A stretch of 64,000 nucleotides of DNA, taken from NCBI RefSeq assembly GCF_004011695.2, contig NC_082406.1, positions 1 to 64,000 on the forward strand, in the 5' to 3' direction. The notes under the pieces were generated by a model, which worked only from the letters and a program-made list of their open reading frames with translations, ran no database searches and was not told where the DNA came from. This document shows positions 24,109-34,150 of this stretch, piece by piece. Made by a program: the position numbers and the translations under genes. The stretch's first letter is position 1. Each line of letters opens with the position of its first letter. This DNA comes from Ascochyta rabiei. Lineage: Eukaryota > Ascomycota > Dothideomycetes > Pleosporales > Didymellaceae.

Positions 24109-25794
24109 ATGGGTTGGTCAACTACGTTATGCAAGGCTGCTGAGCAGTTTGACAGGGGCGCGCGCAGCTTTCCTTTCGCGAGCGAGCTTAGCATTGTAGA
24201 CAAATATGGGTACAATCTGCCAAATAAAGACTACGCGAAGCTCTTCTCCTGCCAGGCAACGGTTCCAAGCTCGAAGCGCCGCAGCAGCCACCACAGACCT
24301 CACAGCGCAGGCTGGCTGGTCCCAACCAAGGACACCGACAGCGTGTGCAAGCCGGTCTTCGTTGCCTACTCTCTCCTTTCCGCTATCTGGTTGCTGCACG
24401 AATCGCTGCCAGAGGGGGCTCTGTCTGACGAGGCCTGGAATCGCCTCGTCTGCGCAGCCCAGTCGCTTGCAGAAGGCACAGGGGAAGCACCGCCATCCGC
24501 GCAAAAGCCGTCTGCCTCTTCTGCTGATCGCAGAAAGCGGCCAACCCCTTCTTTGTGCGTGTTGTCGCCAAAGCGCGCACGCACGGAACCCGCAGAGACG
24601 CCTCTAAGCAGCCCTCAGCGGTCAGAGCACGGTGAACAATTTGCACAGCGCACTACCAGCATCACTAACAACAACCGCCGCGCTGAGCAAGCACGCACAA
24701 GGAAACTAGACAATGCACGCCGCAAGAACCGGCTCAGTCTTGGCTTAAGAGAGCCGGGCAGCAAGGCGTCCTCTGCAGAGCGCGCGGCGTATGCTTCCAT
24801 CTCGCGACAAGACAAGGCTCTTGTTGCGTGGATCATCAAACAGCCCGTCGCAGAGCACGCCGACTTCTACAGCACTGCCCAGGCGCCCTATGCCAAGGCT
24901 TGCGAGCTTCTGGAGAAGGCGCGCGTGCTGGGCAACCCATCTTCTCGCCACCACGCTGCCCAGTTCCTGCAGACCTGGCGGGAGCGCGGTTCGCCCTTTG
25001 GTGGTGGAGTCGCTGTGCGGCACGACGTGCTTCGCTACTTGCAGCGAGGGCGCGATGTGCCCCCAGTGCAGTCTGCCTACCCCAGGACCACAGACGGAGA
25101 GTTCTGCCTGGCTTGGGACAGGTGCAGGCGCTACGCGGGCGTGCTGGCTGCTGTGAACATTGAGTACAGGTGGGCTGAGGCGCTGCTAGGCAAGGCGTAC
25201 GCCGACAAGATCCTTCAGATCCAGGAGGGCGACCAAGCCAGCAGCAGCAGCAGATCGCGCAGCCGCAACGGCAAGGGGCAGGTCCGCACTGAGGCCATCG
25301 CAGCCCTGCTGGCGCTCGTCAACCTACACCCTACCCCCAAGGATAGGGAGGCCTTCCGCAAACGCCTGACAGTAGCCACGCGCTGGTACAGGGTCGCTGA
25401 GGGATTAGGCTGGGGCACGCTCATGCTCATGCCGTACGACAAGATTGCAAGCTCCTGGATCGAGTCCACAGTCCGCGCCTGGGGCCTAGATGCCTGGATT
25501 GAGCTGGTGAAGAAGATTCGCCCAGACGTCTGCGCTGCGAGCAAGGCGCTTAAGAACTGGCTAGGGCCAGAAGGCATTGCTGGGTGTCCTATCGGCAAAA
25601 AAGAGATGCTGGGCATTAAGGCAGACGCGCCAACAGCGAGCTGTGCAATTAAGGAGATTCTTGACAGCGAAGATGACGACAACAGCGTTGTTGAGCTGTT
25701 ACAGGCACACGTAAGCCCAGTAAGCTCTATCGCAGATGCGCCGCTGCGCCAGATAATGCTGCTAGAGTTGTTCCACCCTGTAGACGAAGTATGA
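24109..25794 (+). CDS. Intact partner protein of the subtelomeric helicase, 561 aa
   Basis: This is an uninterrupted ATG-to-stop frame, and the only unbroken copy of three in the window. I do not recognise the family. Visible parts: a conserved N-terminal domain (residues about 1-125: AAEQFDRGARSFPFAS, PHSAGWLVP, VCKPVF); a Ser/Pro linker with basic NLS-like runs (RRKRP near 153, PKRARTE near 166); and a helical domain (about 240-525: VAWIIKQP, HHAAQFLQTWRERGSPF, GLGWGTLMLMPYD, NWLGPEGIAG). Then come an acidic EILDSEDDD motif and a C-terminal RQIMLLELFHP. The last two resemble a SUMO-interaction motif and a degenerate PIP box (Q-x-x-hydrophobic-x-x-L-F), suggesting PCNA contact; this is inference. 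It has no signal peptide or membrane segment. It is GC-rich and divergent from helicase copy 2. Homology to copies 1 and 3 supports the start. Confidence 0.88.
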   Translation: MGWSTTLCKAAEQFDRGARSFPFASELSIVDKYGYNLPNKDYAKLFSCQATVPSSKRRSSHHRPHSAGWLVPTKDTDSVCKPVFVAYSLLSAIWLLHESLPEGALSDEAWNRLVCAAQSLAEGTGEAPPSAQKPSASSADRRKRPTPSLCVLSPKRARTEPAETPLSSPQRSEHGEQFAQRTTSITNNNRRAEQARTRKLDNARRKNRLSLGLREPGSKASSAERAAYASISRQDKALVAWIIKQPVAEHADFYSTAQAPYAKACELLEKARVLGNPSSRHHAAQFLQTWRERGSPFGGGVAVRHDVLRYLQRGRDVPPVQSAYPRTTDGEFCLAWDRCRRYAGVLAAVNIEYRWAEALLGKAYADKILQIQEGDQASSSSRSRSRNGKGQVRTEAIAALLALVNLHPTPKDREAFRKRLTVATRWYRVAEGLGWGTLMLMPYDKIASSWIESTVRAWGLDAWIELVKKIRPDVCAASKALKNWLGPEGIAGCPIGKKEMLGIKADAPTASCAIKEILDSEDDDNSVVELLQAHVSPVSSIADAPLRQIMLLELFHPVDEV

Positions 25795-25931
25795 TGTTCC
25801 TCCAGCGTGGGGTACCTACCGTGCAGACATGTAGTGTTAGTAGGCTTCTTGTAATTAAAAATTGTTGCTGCAGGTATTACATTTTTATAGTAGTGTTGCG
25901 TGTTGCAGGTATTCTGGTTTCACGTTAGTTC

Positions 25932-26205
25932 GGTGCAATAACGGTCAAACCTCTGCCTCACCAAAACTACGCAAACAACGTTGCACAGTGTTTCTACGTA
26001 AACGCAACATAGCACCCTAAATCTGAGTATGTTAATTAAATCCGCAGGCACAGTTTAGGCTCTGGCAGCTTTGTGCGTTAAGTTGCCGCTCACTGTAACC
26101 TTAACTGATTTCTTTAAGGTTTTGAAATCAGTAATGCCCCTGTTGTTCAGAACGCTTGGACCTCTAGGAAATCCGCAAGACCATTACTGTTCACCTTCTT
26201 GTAGT
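25932..26205. repeat. Direct repeat, right copy (flanks the intact partner gene)
   Basis: It repeats the left copy at 23,724-23,884 in the same orientation. The block abuts the 3' truncation point of helicase copy 3 at about 26,210. This suggests recombination between divergent promoter regions created the present order. Confidence 0.7.
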
Positions 26206-26209
26206 TAGA

Positions 26210-29200
26210 ATGTTACCAGCGTTGTCTGCGCTGACCACGACGACAGATGCCAGGTTGTTCTTGCCGTGCTTCCACTCTATGCACTCCACGCCGCTGCTCT
26301 AAATGCGTTCTACTAGATTGTTGATTAGCGCCTGGTACGGCACAACAACAACTGTAACCCCTGTCTGCTCTACAACTGCCGGCACCGTGAACAGCAGACT
26401 CTTGCCGCCTCCTGTTGGGAGCACGACAACCAGCAGATTCTGTCCGTTAAGAACGGCATGCATCGCCTGCTCCTGCTCCACTAAGCGGAACCCTACCTCC
26501 TGCGTGCCTAGCACCTGCTGTAGCGCTGTACGGATCTTGTCTTTGCGCAGGTCTTCTACCCTCACCTCCTTGTCCTGCGGCAGCAGCGCCAGCCCAGACA
26601 TGCTTGCCCGCATTGGCCTTTTCCTCTGCGTGCTGCTTGCAACAGCTGTTCGACGTACCTCGCCCGTGCCATTAACACCTAAAAACTTGTGCCACGCTGC
26701 GCTGAGCGGCCGGAATGCGTCGATCGAGCGCATGCTGAGATGCTTAATAATATTAATTGGCACGCTGTAGTTGCCTACGCCCATTGCAGTTGTGCGTGAG
26801 TTCTGCAGCTTAATGATATCCTCGCTGTTGTCTTCCACTTCTGCCTTGTCTACTTCGCCAATGTCGTCCTGGTAGCCCTTGCTGAACGACTCTCCGACGT
26901 AGACTTGGCCAAGTCCTACGGCAGTATGCCGGTAGTCAAGCGTGTGCAGCGTAACACCCAGTCTCTTCTGTGTTTCTTGCTTAAGAACTCTCGTTAGTTG
27001 ATTAGTGTTCCACGCGCCCTGTGCATTGTGCCAGACGTAGTCGCTGTAGCCACCGCCAAGCACCTGCAGTGTTAGATACTTGCGGAACGGCTGTATATAC
27101 GCCAAGTAGAGCACTATAATCTGCCTAAGCTGCAGCAGCAAGAAGCGCGGCACGATCTTTGGCTTGTCCCACTGCGACTGCGACTTGTGATAGCGGACCA
27201 CCGTTATGATCTGCCCGTTAGCAACAAAGATATTACGATCCTGCAGCATGCTGTTGCGGTGTTGAATCGTTGTGATCTCTGACCCTCTTCCTGGCTGCCC
27301 TGACGTGACGTGCACGCTGCACAGCAGCAGCTCTAAGAAGCGGTCCATCTGCCTTATGTACCGCCGCACCGCCTTAACGCTCTACTGTCTGTTGGCGCGC
27401 TTCAGTCGCAGACCGCTGTTTGTAGTCCTTGCCCTCGTCAGCATCTAAGCAAGCCTGTTCTCTAGCTTGTTGCTCGGTACGTCGACGAAAGACGTGCCCT
27501 GCTTCGTGAACGTAACGTCGTTAACAACCTGCTTAAGATTAATCGCAAAGCGCTCTTCTTCGTCGTCCACCTAGCACAGCTCCTACAGCATCTCAGACGT
27601 CTCTGTTGCCAAGTCCTGCGCCATCTTGCAGAAGCGGCTGACCTTGATCTGCTGACTAGTCAGATAGAATATCTGCTTGTCTGCTGACCAGTATGCGTTG
27701 CCTAAATTGCTGGCTATTAACGCAACGTGCTTCCTGTACGCAAGCATGCTGATTATTGCGCTTATTAGAGTAAACGTGCCGTCTGCCAGATACTTGTGCC
27801 GCATCTTAATAAAGCAATTGCGGTCCTGCTCTGTCTGTGTGTTGCGCTGCCCGCCTGGAAGCAGCTTTTTAGCTCTAATTACTTGCACGCAGTACACCAT
27901 GCCTGCTAGCATGTACGAATAGTGCTTTGCGGTCCGTAAGCGGCCTGTGTCTGGGTTAATGCCAAGCACGGCAAGAAACTGCATTAAGCCGGTAGACAGC
28001 GCCTTAGGGTGATACTTTGTAAAGATGAACGAGCTAATAGACTTCAGAAGTGCGTCCATCTGCGTCGCTCGCTCGCTGCCGTTGAGCGCATCCCACAGCC
28101 TGATTGCATACGCCTTCTGTTCAACTGTCCACGTAAACAACTTGCGAGCGTCCTTTATTTTGTCTTGCGATACCTTTGCGCGTGTTAGCGTCGGTCTGCG
28201 TGACCTGCGGGGGGGCCGCGGGGCGTCGCTCTCGTCTTCGCTTTCTTCGCCATCTTCGCCATCTTCGCTGTCCTCCTCGCTGTCCTCCTTGCTGCTTGCC
28301 GTCTCTTCACTGTTACAGTCGAATCGTCCCTCTCTTACGCGGATGATCCGCTGCTCTTTGTTGGCCAGCACCCGCAGATAGAAGCAGACAAACTTCACTA
28401 TGTAGCTTGCGTACCAAGCCTAACTCTCCAGGTTCTGCAGTTGCGCCAGCGGCCAGGTGTTAGCCTTGCTCAGTTTTGCACTGCGTAACTAGCGCCTTAG
28501 CTTATGCAGAAGCGTAGCTAGTCCCCTAACGCTTCTCTCAACCAGTTGCTCTGTCAGCTCGGCGGCAAGCTTTATCTTGTCTTCACCGCGATCAGGCGCG
28601 CGGGCTTGGTGGATGAGATGCTTGAGATTCCGGCCCTTAAAGAACTCCAACCATCCTGTGCGCTTGAACCAGCCTGTCTTATTAGTCTTTGCTGCTGCTT
28701 CTAGTATCTGCAGCTCTTCTTAAATTTGTTGTTGTGTCAAGCTGTACGCGGCCAGCTCTTCCTGCACAGCAACTTCAACGTTAGTGTTTTTAGGATTGCC
28801 AGCATCGTCTATTTTAACAACAAAATACTTCTGCATCCCTGCTGTGCGGAAAAAACTCTAAACTTTAACAGTCTTGTACAGCGAGCTTTTCTCTCTTATC
28901 TAAGCTTGCTAGTGATCTTTTTTGTAGTGCTGGCGGAATGTATCCTTGTTGGTGCTAATATAGTTACATGTCCTGCACTGCAGCACGTCTACCAGCGCCC
29001 TAAGCTCTTTAATCAGCATCGCTGGCTCGTCTAGAAGTTTAACATTGTTAGGTTCAGTTAACGTGTAGTGACTAAAGCGCCTAACAATCTCTCTCTGAGT
29101 TGCAGCAGGCACGTTGTGGTGCTGCAAGAGATGCCTATTGAGATTGACAACGCCTGTTCGGTAATCCTTGCATACTAGCACGCCGTATTCCTCTAAGAAA

Positions 29201-29232
29201 CAGAGAATGGCATCGCAATTTTTAAGCAACAC
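26210..29232 (-). pseudogene. Helicase copy 3, 3'-truncated after helicase motif Ia
   Basis: A single frame runs from about 29,232 down to about 26,210 with several in-frame stops. No ATG starts it; the frame after the last upstream stop begins with GTG, so the start may be lost. The OrsD finger reads VCKDY...HLLQHH, so the second zinc Cys of the CxxC pair is now Tyr. A second finger (CRTCNYI...HYKKDH) is intact. The recombinase-like core is the best preserved in the window: QPGRGSEI (about 27,280-27,300), RYHKS, and HTLDYRHTAVGLG (about 26,920-26,950). Walker A is GGGKS (about 26,400). Homology ends soon after NLVERI..GVECIEW. Motifs II-VI and the zinc cluster are missing, so this copy cannot be an active helicase. 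Confidence 0.87.
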
Positions 29233-29685
29233 CTAAGCACCGTTTTTGCGACTGTGTTAGCTGCGTTGTTTGTTATTGTTGTTGTTACTGCGCTGTTGCA
29301 GAGCTGTTGTGTGGTTTTGCTGGGCCTGATCTATAGCGAACCCTAACCTGGTACCCTAACCCTAACACTACCACAATAATGGTCTGTAGCCTACAGAAGC
29401 TGTGCGGAGAGATGTGCAAGTCCGTGCAATAGTTGTGCTGCGGTCTTAATGTTTGTTGTGTTGTTGTTCTACGCGATTCAGGCCTAACAATTTGGGCCGC
29501 GAACCCTAACCCTAAACCCTAACGCTAAGCGAGTTTGGGTTAGCATTGACGCGATTCACACTCCGAATCGCTGTGTCATATTGGTGAGGCAAAGCGAACA
29601 AATACACTGTCTTTGTTTGTATAATTACTGGGAGGCAGTGTACACGCTTGCAACTATCTCCTAGCTGCGTCTGCATCGCCTTTTC
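29233..29685. repeat. Interstitial telomeric repeats and unit-end motif
   Basis: No gene is seen. Short telomere-like runs occur near 29,339-29,368 (CCCTAACCTGGTACCCTAACC) and 29,502-29,522 (CCCTAACCCTAAACCCTAAC). The AAAGCGAACAAATACACTGT block lies at about 29,592, as at 12,401. This looks like a relic of an internalised chromosome end between units. Confidence 0.75.
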
Positions 29686-30081
29686 TCAAGTCCCGCTGGG
29701 GCGCCCCCGCTTCTTCCCTACCGACCACCTGTCGTGACATTGACGCCAGTGTACCTTGATCAAATCTACGGTCCTTGCGATGTGCTGACACTGCTCTGCT
29801 TCTAGCAAACACAGCAGTCCGTTGTCGTAAACCGGCAGCTGCAGAATAGGGTTAACGCTATTGCTTGGTATCTCTAACTTAATGGGGTACTGTAGCAAGT
29901 CTGCCCATCCGCGTACAGCATCTCTAATAGCTTTAGCTTTCTTCTGCGGCTGCTTGTGTAGCTTCTGCAAATGGCCCTTGATCTAATCTGGCCATACGGC
30001 GTACCGGCACTCTCTGCACACCGCAACCTGGTACTCAGCCAAGTGCTCAAAGTATTGATTCTTGACGCCTTCTGCTGACAT
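29686..30081 (-). pseudogene. N-terminal fragment of a fourth helicase (OrsD domain only)
   Basis: The ATG at 30,081 begins MSAEGVKNQYFEHLAEY. A C..C...H....H finger (VCRECRYAV...GHLQKLH) follows, with one in-frame TAG between the Cys and His pairs, probably replacing a Gln. A second C..H...H motif (EAEQCQHI...HWRQCH) and a basic KKRGRPSGT tail precede the stop at 29,686. Recombinase and helicase parts are absent. Its position opposite the partner at 30,282 shows it was the helicase of pair 3. The basic RGRP is AT-hook-like but may be chance. Confidence 0.8.
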
Positions 30082-30281
30082 GTTGGCGACGTACTGTTCT
30101 TTCTGTTCTACGCTGCAAACCTGCTTCTTATTGTTAGGTTATGTTAAGTCTCGCACCCCAGCTTGTGCGCCCGCCCATGTTGTACAGGCCAATCTCCGTC
30201 TGGGCTGTTACCCTGGTCCAGGGTCTCAACACAACACAACTGCTTCTTCTTTCCCCTTATCTTCTACGTTAACAAACAAAC
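30082..30281. promoter_or_regulatory. Divergent intergenic region of pair 3
   Basis: Exactly 200 bp lie between the two ATGs, the same head-to-head arrangement as pairs 1 and 2. A CAAACAAACATG context immediately precedes the partner start. The promoter role is inferred. Confidence 0.45.
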
Positions 30282-32048
30282 ATGTCGCCATCTAATCTGC
30301 CGTGGATCTCCGCGCTGGAAGATGCCGCCGAGCAATTCGATGGCGGGCCTTGGAGCTTCCCCTTGGCCAGCAAGTCTAGCTTTGCCCACAGGCTCGCATA
30401 CGACCTGCCGAACAAGAACTACTAAAAGCTGTTTTAGAACAAGGCTACTGTCTTAAACTCGCAGCGCGATGCTCTATTCCGCCCACACAGCGCAGGCTGG
30501 CTGGTTCCGGACAAGACGAGTGTCTGTAAGCCTGTGTTTGTCGCCCACTCTGTGCTGTCGGCGATATAGCTGTTAAGGGAGACGCTCGCCAAAAGCGCGT
30601 TGCCTGCTAATACATGGGCGCGGCTGGTCTCTGCAGCGCAGGGCCTTGCTGACAGCGCAAGCGACAGCTTTTAAAAGGAACCCCCTTTAGCGCAGCGGCC
30701 CCGCAACTCCCTACCGCGGTCAACAAAGCGCGCTGCTGCGTCGAGTTCAGCGCTGCTGTCGAAGCGTCTCCGGCTAGCCACCAAGCCTCCCAGCCCAACG
30801 ACGCCGCAGCTGTCGGAACTAAACAAGTCTAACGGGTTGGAAGAGCCTGAGCTCGAGGAGCCCGTCCGTGGACAGGTTGGACAGGAGGAACCCGCCCAGA
30901 TCACGAGCGTCTCTAACAAAAACTGCCGTGCTAAGCGAGAGCGCGCCAAGAAGCTAGAGCTTATGCGAGCGCAGAAGAAGCAGGACCTTAGGTTGGTACC
31001 GCCGCCCAAGTTGGCATCCTGCAAGGAACACAGTGCCTATGCCTCCATCTTGCGCCCGGACGAGCCGTTCATTTCATGGATCCTTAAGCAGCTGGTAGGC
31101 GACAACAACAACCTGTACAGCAGCGCTACAGCGCCTTACCTAACGGCCTCTAGTATACTTAACAAGGCCTGTTACATTAGCAATGCTGCTTCCTAGGTCT
31201 TAGCTGCTGCCTTTCTGCGAAGTTGGCGTACACAAGGATCGCCTTTTGCGCAGGAGCCTAAGGAAACCCGCCCGCCCGCTTCCTCCCGCAGCCGCTGGCA
31301 GCTGTCGCAGAAGAGCAGCTCCTCGACTGTGCCTCAAAGCGCGCTTGCCTCTGCCTGGAGCTTGTGCGACCGCTATGAGCAGGAGCTGGACATTATCCAT
31401 ATTAAGTACCGCTAGGCTATAGCTTTCCTCAGCAAGGCCTACACTAAGAAGATTGACCAGATCCAGACGCAGGACGCCGCAAGGCTGAACAACAAGGGCA
31501 ACAACCAATACGGCAAGGGCAAGGTCAGCTCTAAGGCCATAGACGCCCTGCTGCTGTCTGTTACCGCCGCTTTAGGGCCTTAGCAGCAACAGCGGTTTAA
31601 GAGGCAGCTGCACCAGGCGCTCCGCTGGTACGAAGCAGCCAAGCGGCTGGGCTGGGGCATGCTCTGCCTAATGCTGTACGACATTATCTCTAACTTGTAG
31701 GTAGAGAACAATCTCTGCGTCCCCTTCTGGTATATCTGGCTTGAGTTAGTTATAAAGGTAAATCTAATAGCCTATAAAGCAAGCATGGCCTTAGACGCCT
31801 GGCTAGGCTTAGAGGGCATCTCTGGCGGATCTATCAGCAAGAAGGCAACGCTGTTAATTAAGGCGAACATGCCTATGTCGGCGACGCAGGTGGAGGAGAT
31901 TAAAGACAGCGAGATGGAGGACTGCGAACACGGCAGTAATAAGGAGTGCGTTGAGCCTGCGCCTGCCTAAAAGACAGCGAAAAGCCCTGCACCTGTCCGT
32001 CTGATGCGCCAACTTACTTTGCTCAAGCTTTGCAAACCCCAGGCGTAG
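30282..32048 (+). pseudogene. Partner protein copy 3, multiple in-frame stops
   Basis: One frame of 589 codons runs from the ATG at 30,282 to TAG at 32,046-32,048, ending RQLTLLKLCKPQA. I see about nine internal stops and no frameshift. Several replace residues known from copy 2: SAI*LL for SAIWLL, YR*A for YRWA, NL*VE for SSWIE. These are Trp TGG to TAG changes. The conserved N-terminal EQFDGG...SFPLAS, PHSAGWLVP, the central Lys-rich stretch, LGLEGISGG and an acidic EIKDSEMED motif are all recognisable. The C-terminal PIP-like tail has lost its Phe (LELF became LKLC). The gene pairs with the truncated helicase at 29,686-30,081. Confidence 0.85.
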
Positions 32049-32753
32049 ATTGCATGCTGTAACTAATGTAGTTGTGCTGTGTAGTTTATGTGTTACATTT
32101 TTGTGCTATTGTTTATATGTAGTAAACATTATTGTCCTCTATGCGCTAGCGTAATAGCAACCACAAATACTAAACCCTAATGCTATTAACTACACAGACT
32201 GTTGCGCTAAAAGTCACATAGATTATACCTTCTAGTAGCTTAAGAAACATATTTTGCTTTTAAAGGAATTGAATTGTTGTGCGTTAAACAAACGTAGTTA
32301 GAAATTACTGTAAAGTAAGCAAACAATAGGGTAGTCTGAGATGTACCATAGGTTCGTGTACATCTCGTCCCTAACAAACTTACGTCTTAAAATCGAACAA
32401 TATATTGTTTGGTCTACCCATTTAGGATAGGCATAAGAAAGTCTATTATTAAGTAAGTAAAAATAAATATAAAAAGTAAAAATAGAATAAAAAAAATAAA
32501 TATATATATATATATACATGTATAAATGTATAGAAAAAAGCTTCTACTTACCCCCCTCTAGAAAGGTAGGGAAAGAGGAAGTAACTAGTAGAAGGTTAGT
32601 ATAAGCTAGTAGAATAGTAAAATAGTAAGATAGCACTAGGTAGAGCCTAGAAAAGATAATATTCTTAAAAAAATATATATATATAAAAAATACACACATA
32701 TATAAAAAGACAGAGTAGAAAAGAAATAGAATAGAAAAGAAAAGAAAACTAAA
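32049..32753. other. AT-rich spacer, no gene seen
   Basis: It contains a (TA)n run at about 32,497-32,516, a second TA-rich run near 32,673, and CTAG-rich words. The composition shifts here from the GC-rich subtelomeric genes to the CA/TG-poor island that continues to about 45,700. Confidence 0.6.
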
Positions 32754-33388
32754 TTAAAATAAAAATAAAATAGAATAAGAGAGAAAAAAAGAGAAGAAAA
32801 AAAAGAAAAGAGAAGAAAAGAGAAGAAAAGATGTAGAATATAAAGAAAAAAGAGATAGGCAAAGATTTAGAATAAGAGAGAGAAAAAGAGATAAGTAAGA
32901 ATATAGAATAAAAGAGAGAAAAAGAGATAAGCAAGAATATAGAATAAGAGAGAGAAAGAGAGATAAGAAAAGATAGAGAATAAGAAAGAAAAAGAGATAA
33001 AGAAAGATATAAAATAAGAGAGAAAAAAGAGATAAGAAAAGATATAGAGTAAGAGAGAAAAAAGAGATAAGAAAAGATAATGAATAAAAGAGACAAAGAG
33101 ACAAAAAGACAAGAAAAGATAGAGAATAAAAGAGACAAAAAGACAAGAAAAGATAGAGAATAAAAGAGAGAAAAAAATAAGAAAAGATATAGAATAAGAT
33201 AGAAAAAAGAGATAAGAAAAGATAAAGAATAAGATAGAAAAAAGAGATAAGAAAAGATAGAGAATAAAAGAAAGAAAAAGACAGAAAAAGATAGAGAATA
33301 GAAAAGAAAAAGAGATAAGAATAAAAGAGAGAAAAAGAGAAGAAAAGACAGAGAATAAGAGAGAGAAGAAAAAAGAATAGGTACTTAC
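32754..33388 (-). repeat. GA/CT-rich imperfect tandem repeat
   Basis: A roughly 30-35-bp purine-rich unit (AGAGAGAAAAAGAGATAAG-like, + strand) is repeated for about 600 bp. On the minus strand the frame is open and reads as Leu/Ser/Phe/Tyr repeats continuing the ORF at 33,641. A good splice donor (GTAAGT at 33,388-33,383) and the monotony suggest intron or simple repeat rather than protein. Confidence 0.65.
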
Positions 33389-33641
33389 TTTCTTCTTTGT
33401 TGCTTTCTTCCTTCTTAGAAGAAGTAGAGGAGGTAGAGAGAAGATCTACTAGCTTCTTTAGAAGAGAAATCTCTAGCTCTAAAGCTTTAGTCTTCTTTTC
33501 TAACCTAGCTAGCTTAGTACTAAAGCTAGGTCTTCCTCTCTTAGCTGTAGACTTAGCAATAGAAGAAGAAGAGGTAGAAGAAGAAGTAGAAGAAGAAGTA
33601 GAAGAAGTAGAAGCAAAAGAGTTACTTCTAGTAGTAGGCAT
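33389..33641 (-). CDS. Probable first exon of a small Ser-rich coiled-coil protein
   Basis: The ATG at 33,641 opens a frame with a Ser/Thr-rich head, an AT-hook-like AKRGRPSF stretch (about residues 33-40) and a heptad-like helix (KLARLEKKTKALELEISLL, about 43-61). The overall pattern is basic region plus zipper, reminiscent of small bZIP proteins but not assignable to a family. The exon probably ends at 33,389 before GTAAGT. I could not place the next exon. Alternatively the frame runs unspliced to 32,754, giving 295 aa with a low-complexity hydrophobic tail. The codons avoid CA and TG, like the large helicase of the same island. Confidence 0.45.
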
Positions 33642-33777
33642 AGTAAAAGAGTAGAAAAGTAGCTATCTTACTAGTAGACAAGTAAAGCGTAGAGTAGAGG
33701 AAGAGAAAAAAGAGAAATTTGCCCCTACTTATAGAAAACAGTGGCTATCTACGTTCTGTAAAGAGAAAGCAGGATAA

Positions 33778-34150
33778 GTTCTTAGTTTCCTGCTAATCTC
33801 TCTTGCTCCCACGCATACCCTGCATTAGCAGTTAGAAAAATCGCGCAATAAAGACATCTTTACAAGATAGCAAACAAAGTTCTTAATTTTTAGTCTATCT
33901 CCCTTGCTTCTACGCATACCCTGTATTAGCAGTTAGAAAAATCGCGCAACAAAGACATCTTTACGAGATAGCAAACAAAGTTCTTGATTTTTGGTCTATC
34001 TCCCTTGCTTCCACGCATACCCTGCATCGGCAGTTAGAAAAATCGCGCAACAAAGACATCTTCACGAGATAGCAAACAAAGTTCTTGATTTTTGGTCCAT
34101 CTCTCTTGCTCCCATGCATACCCCGCATCGGTAGTTATATTAGGCCCAAA
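33778..34150 (+). repeat. Tandem repeat, 101-bp period, about 3.7 copies
   Basis: GTTCTT marks the unit starts at 33,778, 33,879, 33,980 and 34,081, exactly 101 bp apart. Each unit contains CTTGCT(C/T)C(C/T)ACGCATACC, GCAGTTAGAAAAATCGCGCA and AAAGACATCTT(T/C)AC. The fourth unit diverges after about 34,140. Unlike the surrounding island, these units keep CA, TG and CG dinucleotides, so they are probably younger. The small frame on the minus strand at 34,034-34,285 is not a credible gene. Confidence 0.9.

Noticed and set aside
24127..25682. Minus-strand frames of up to 155 codons under the intact partner gene
   Set aside because: Shadows of the GC-rich partner gene, which has three homologous copies on the plus strand.
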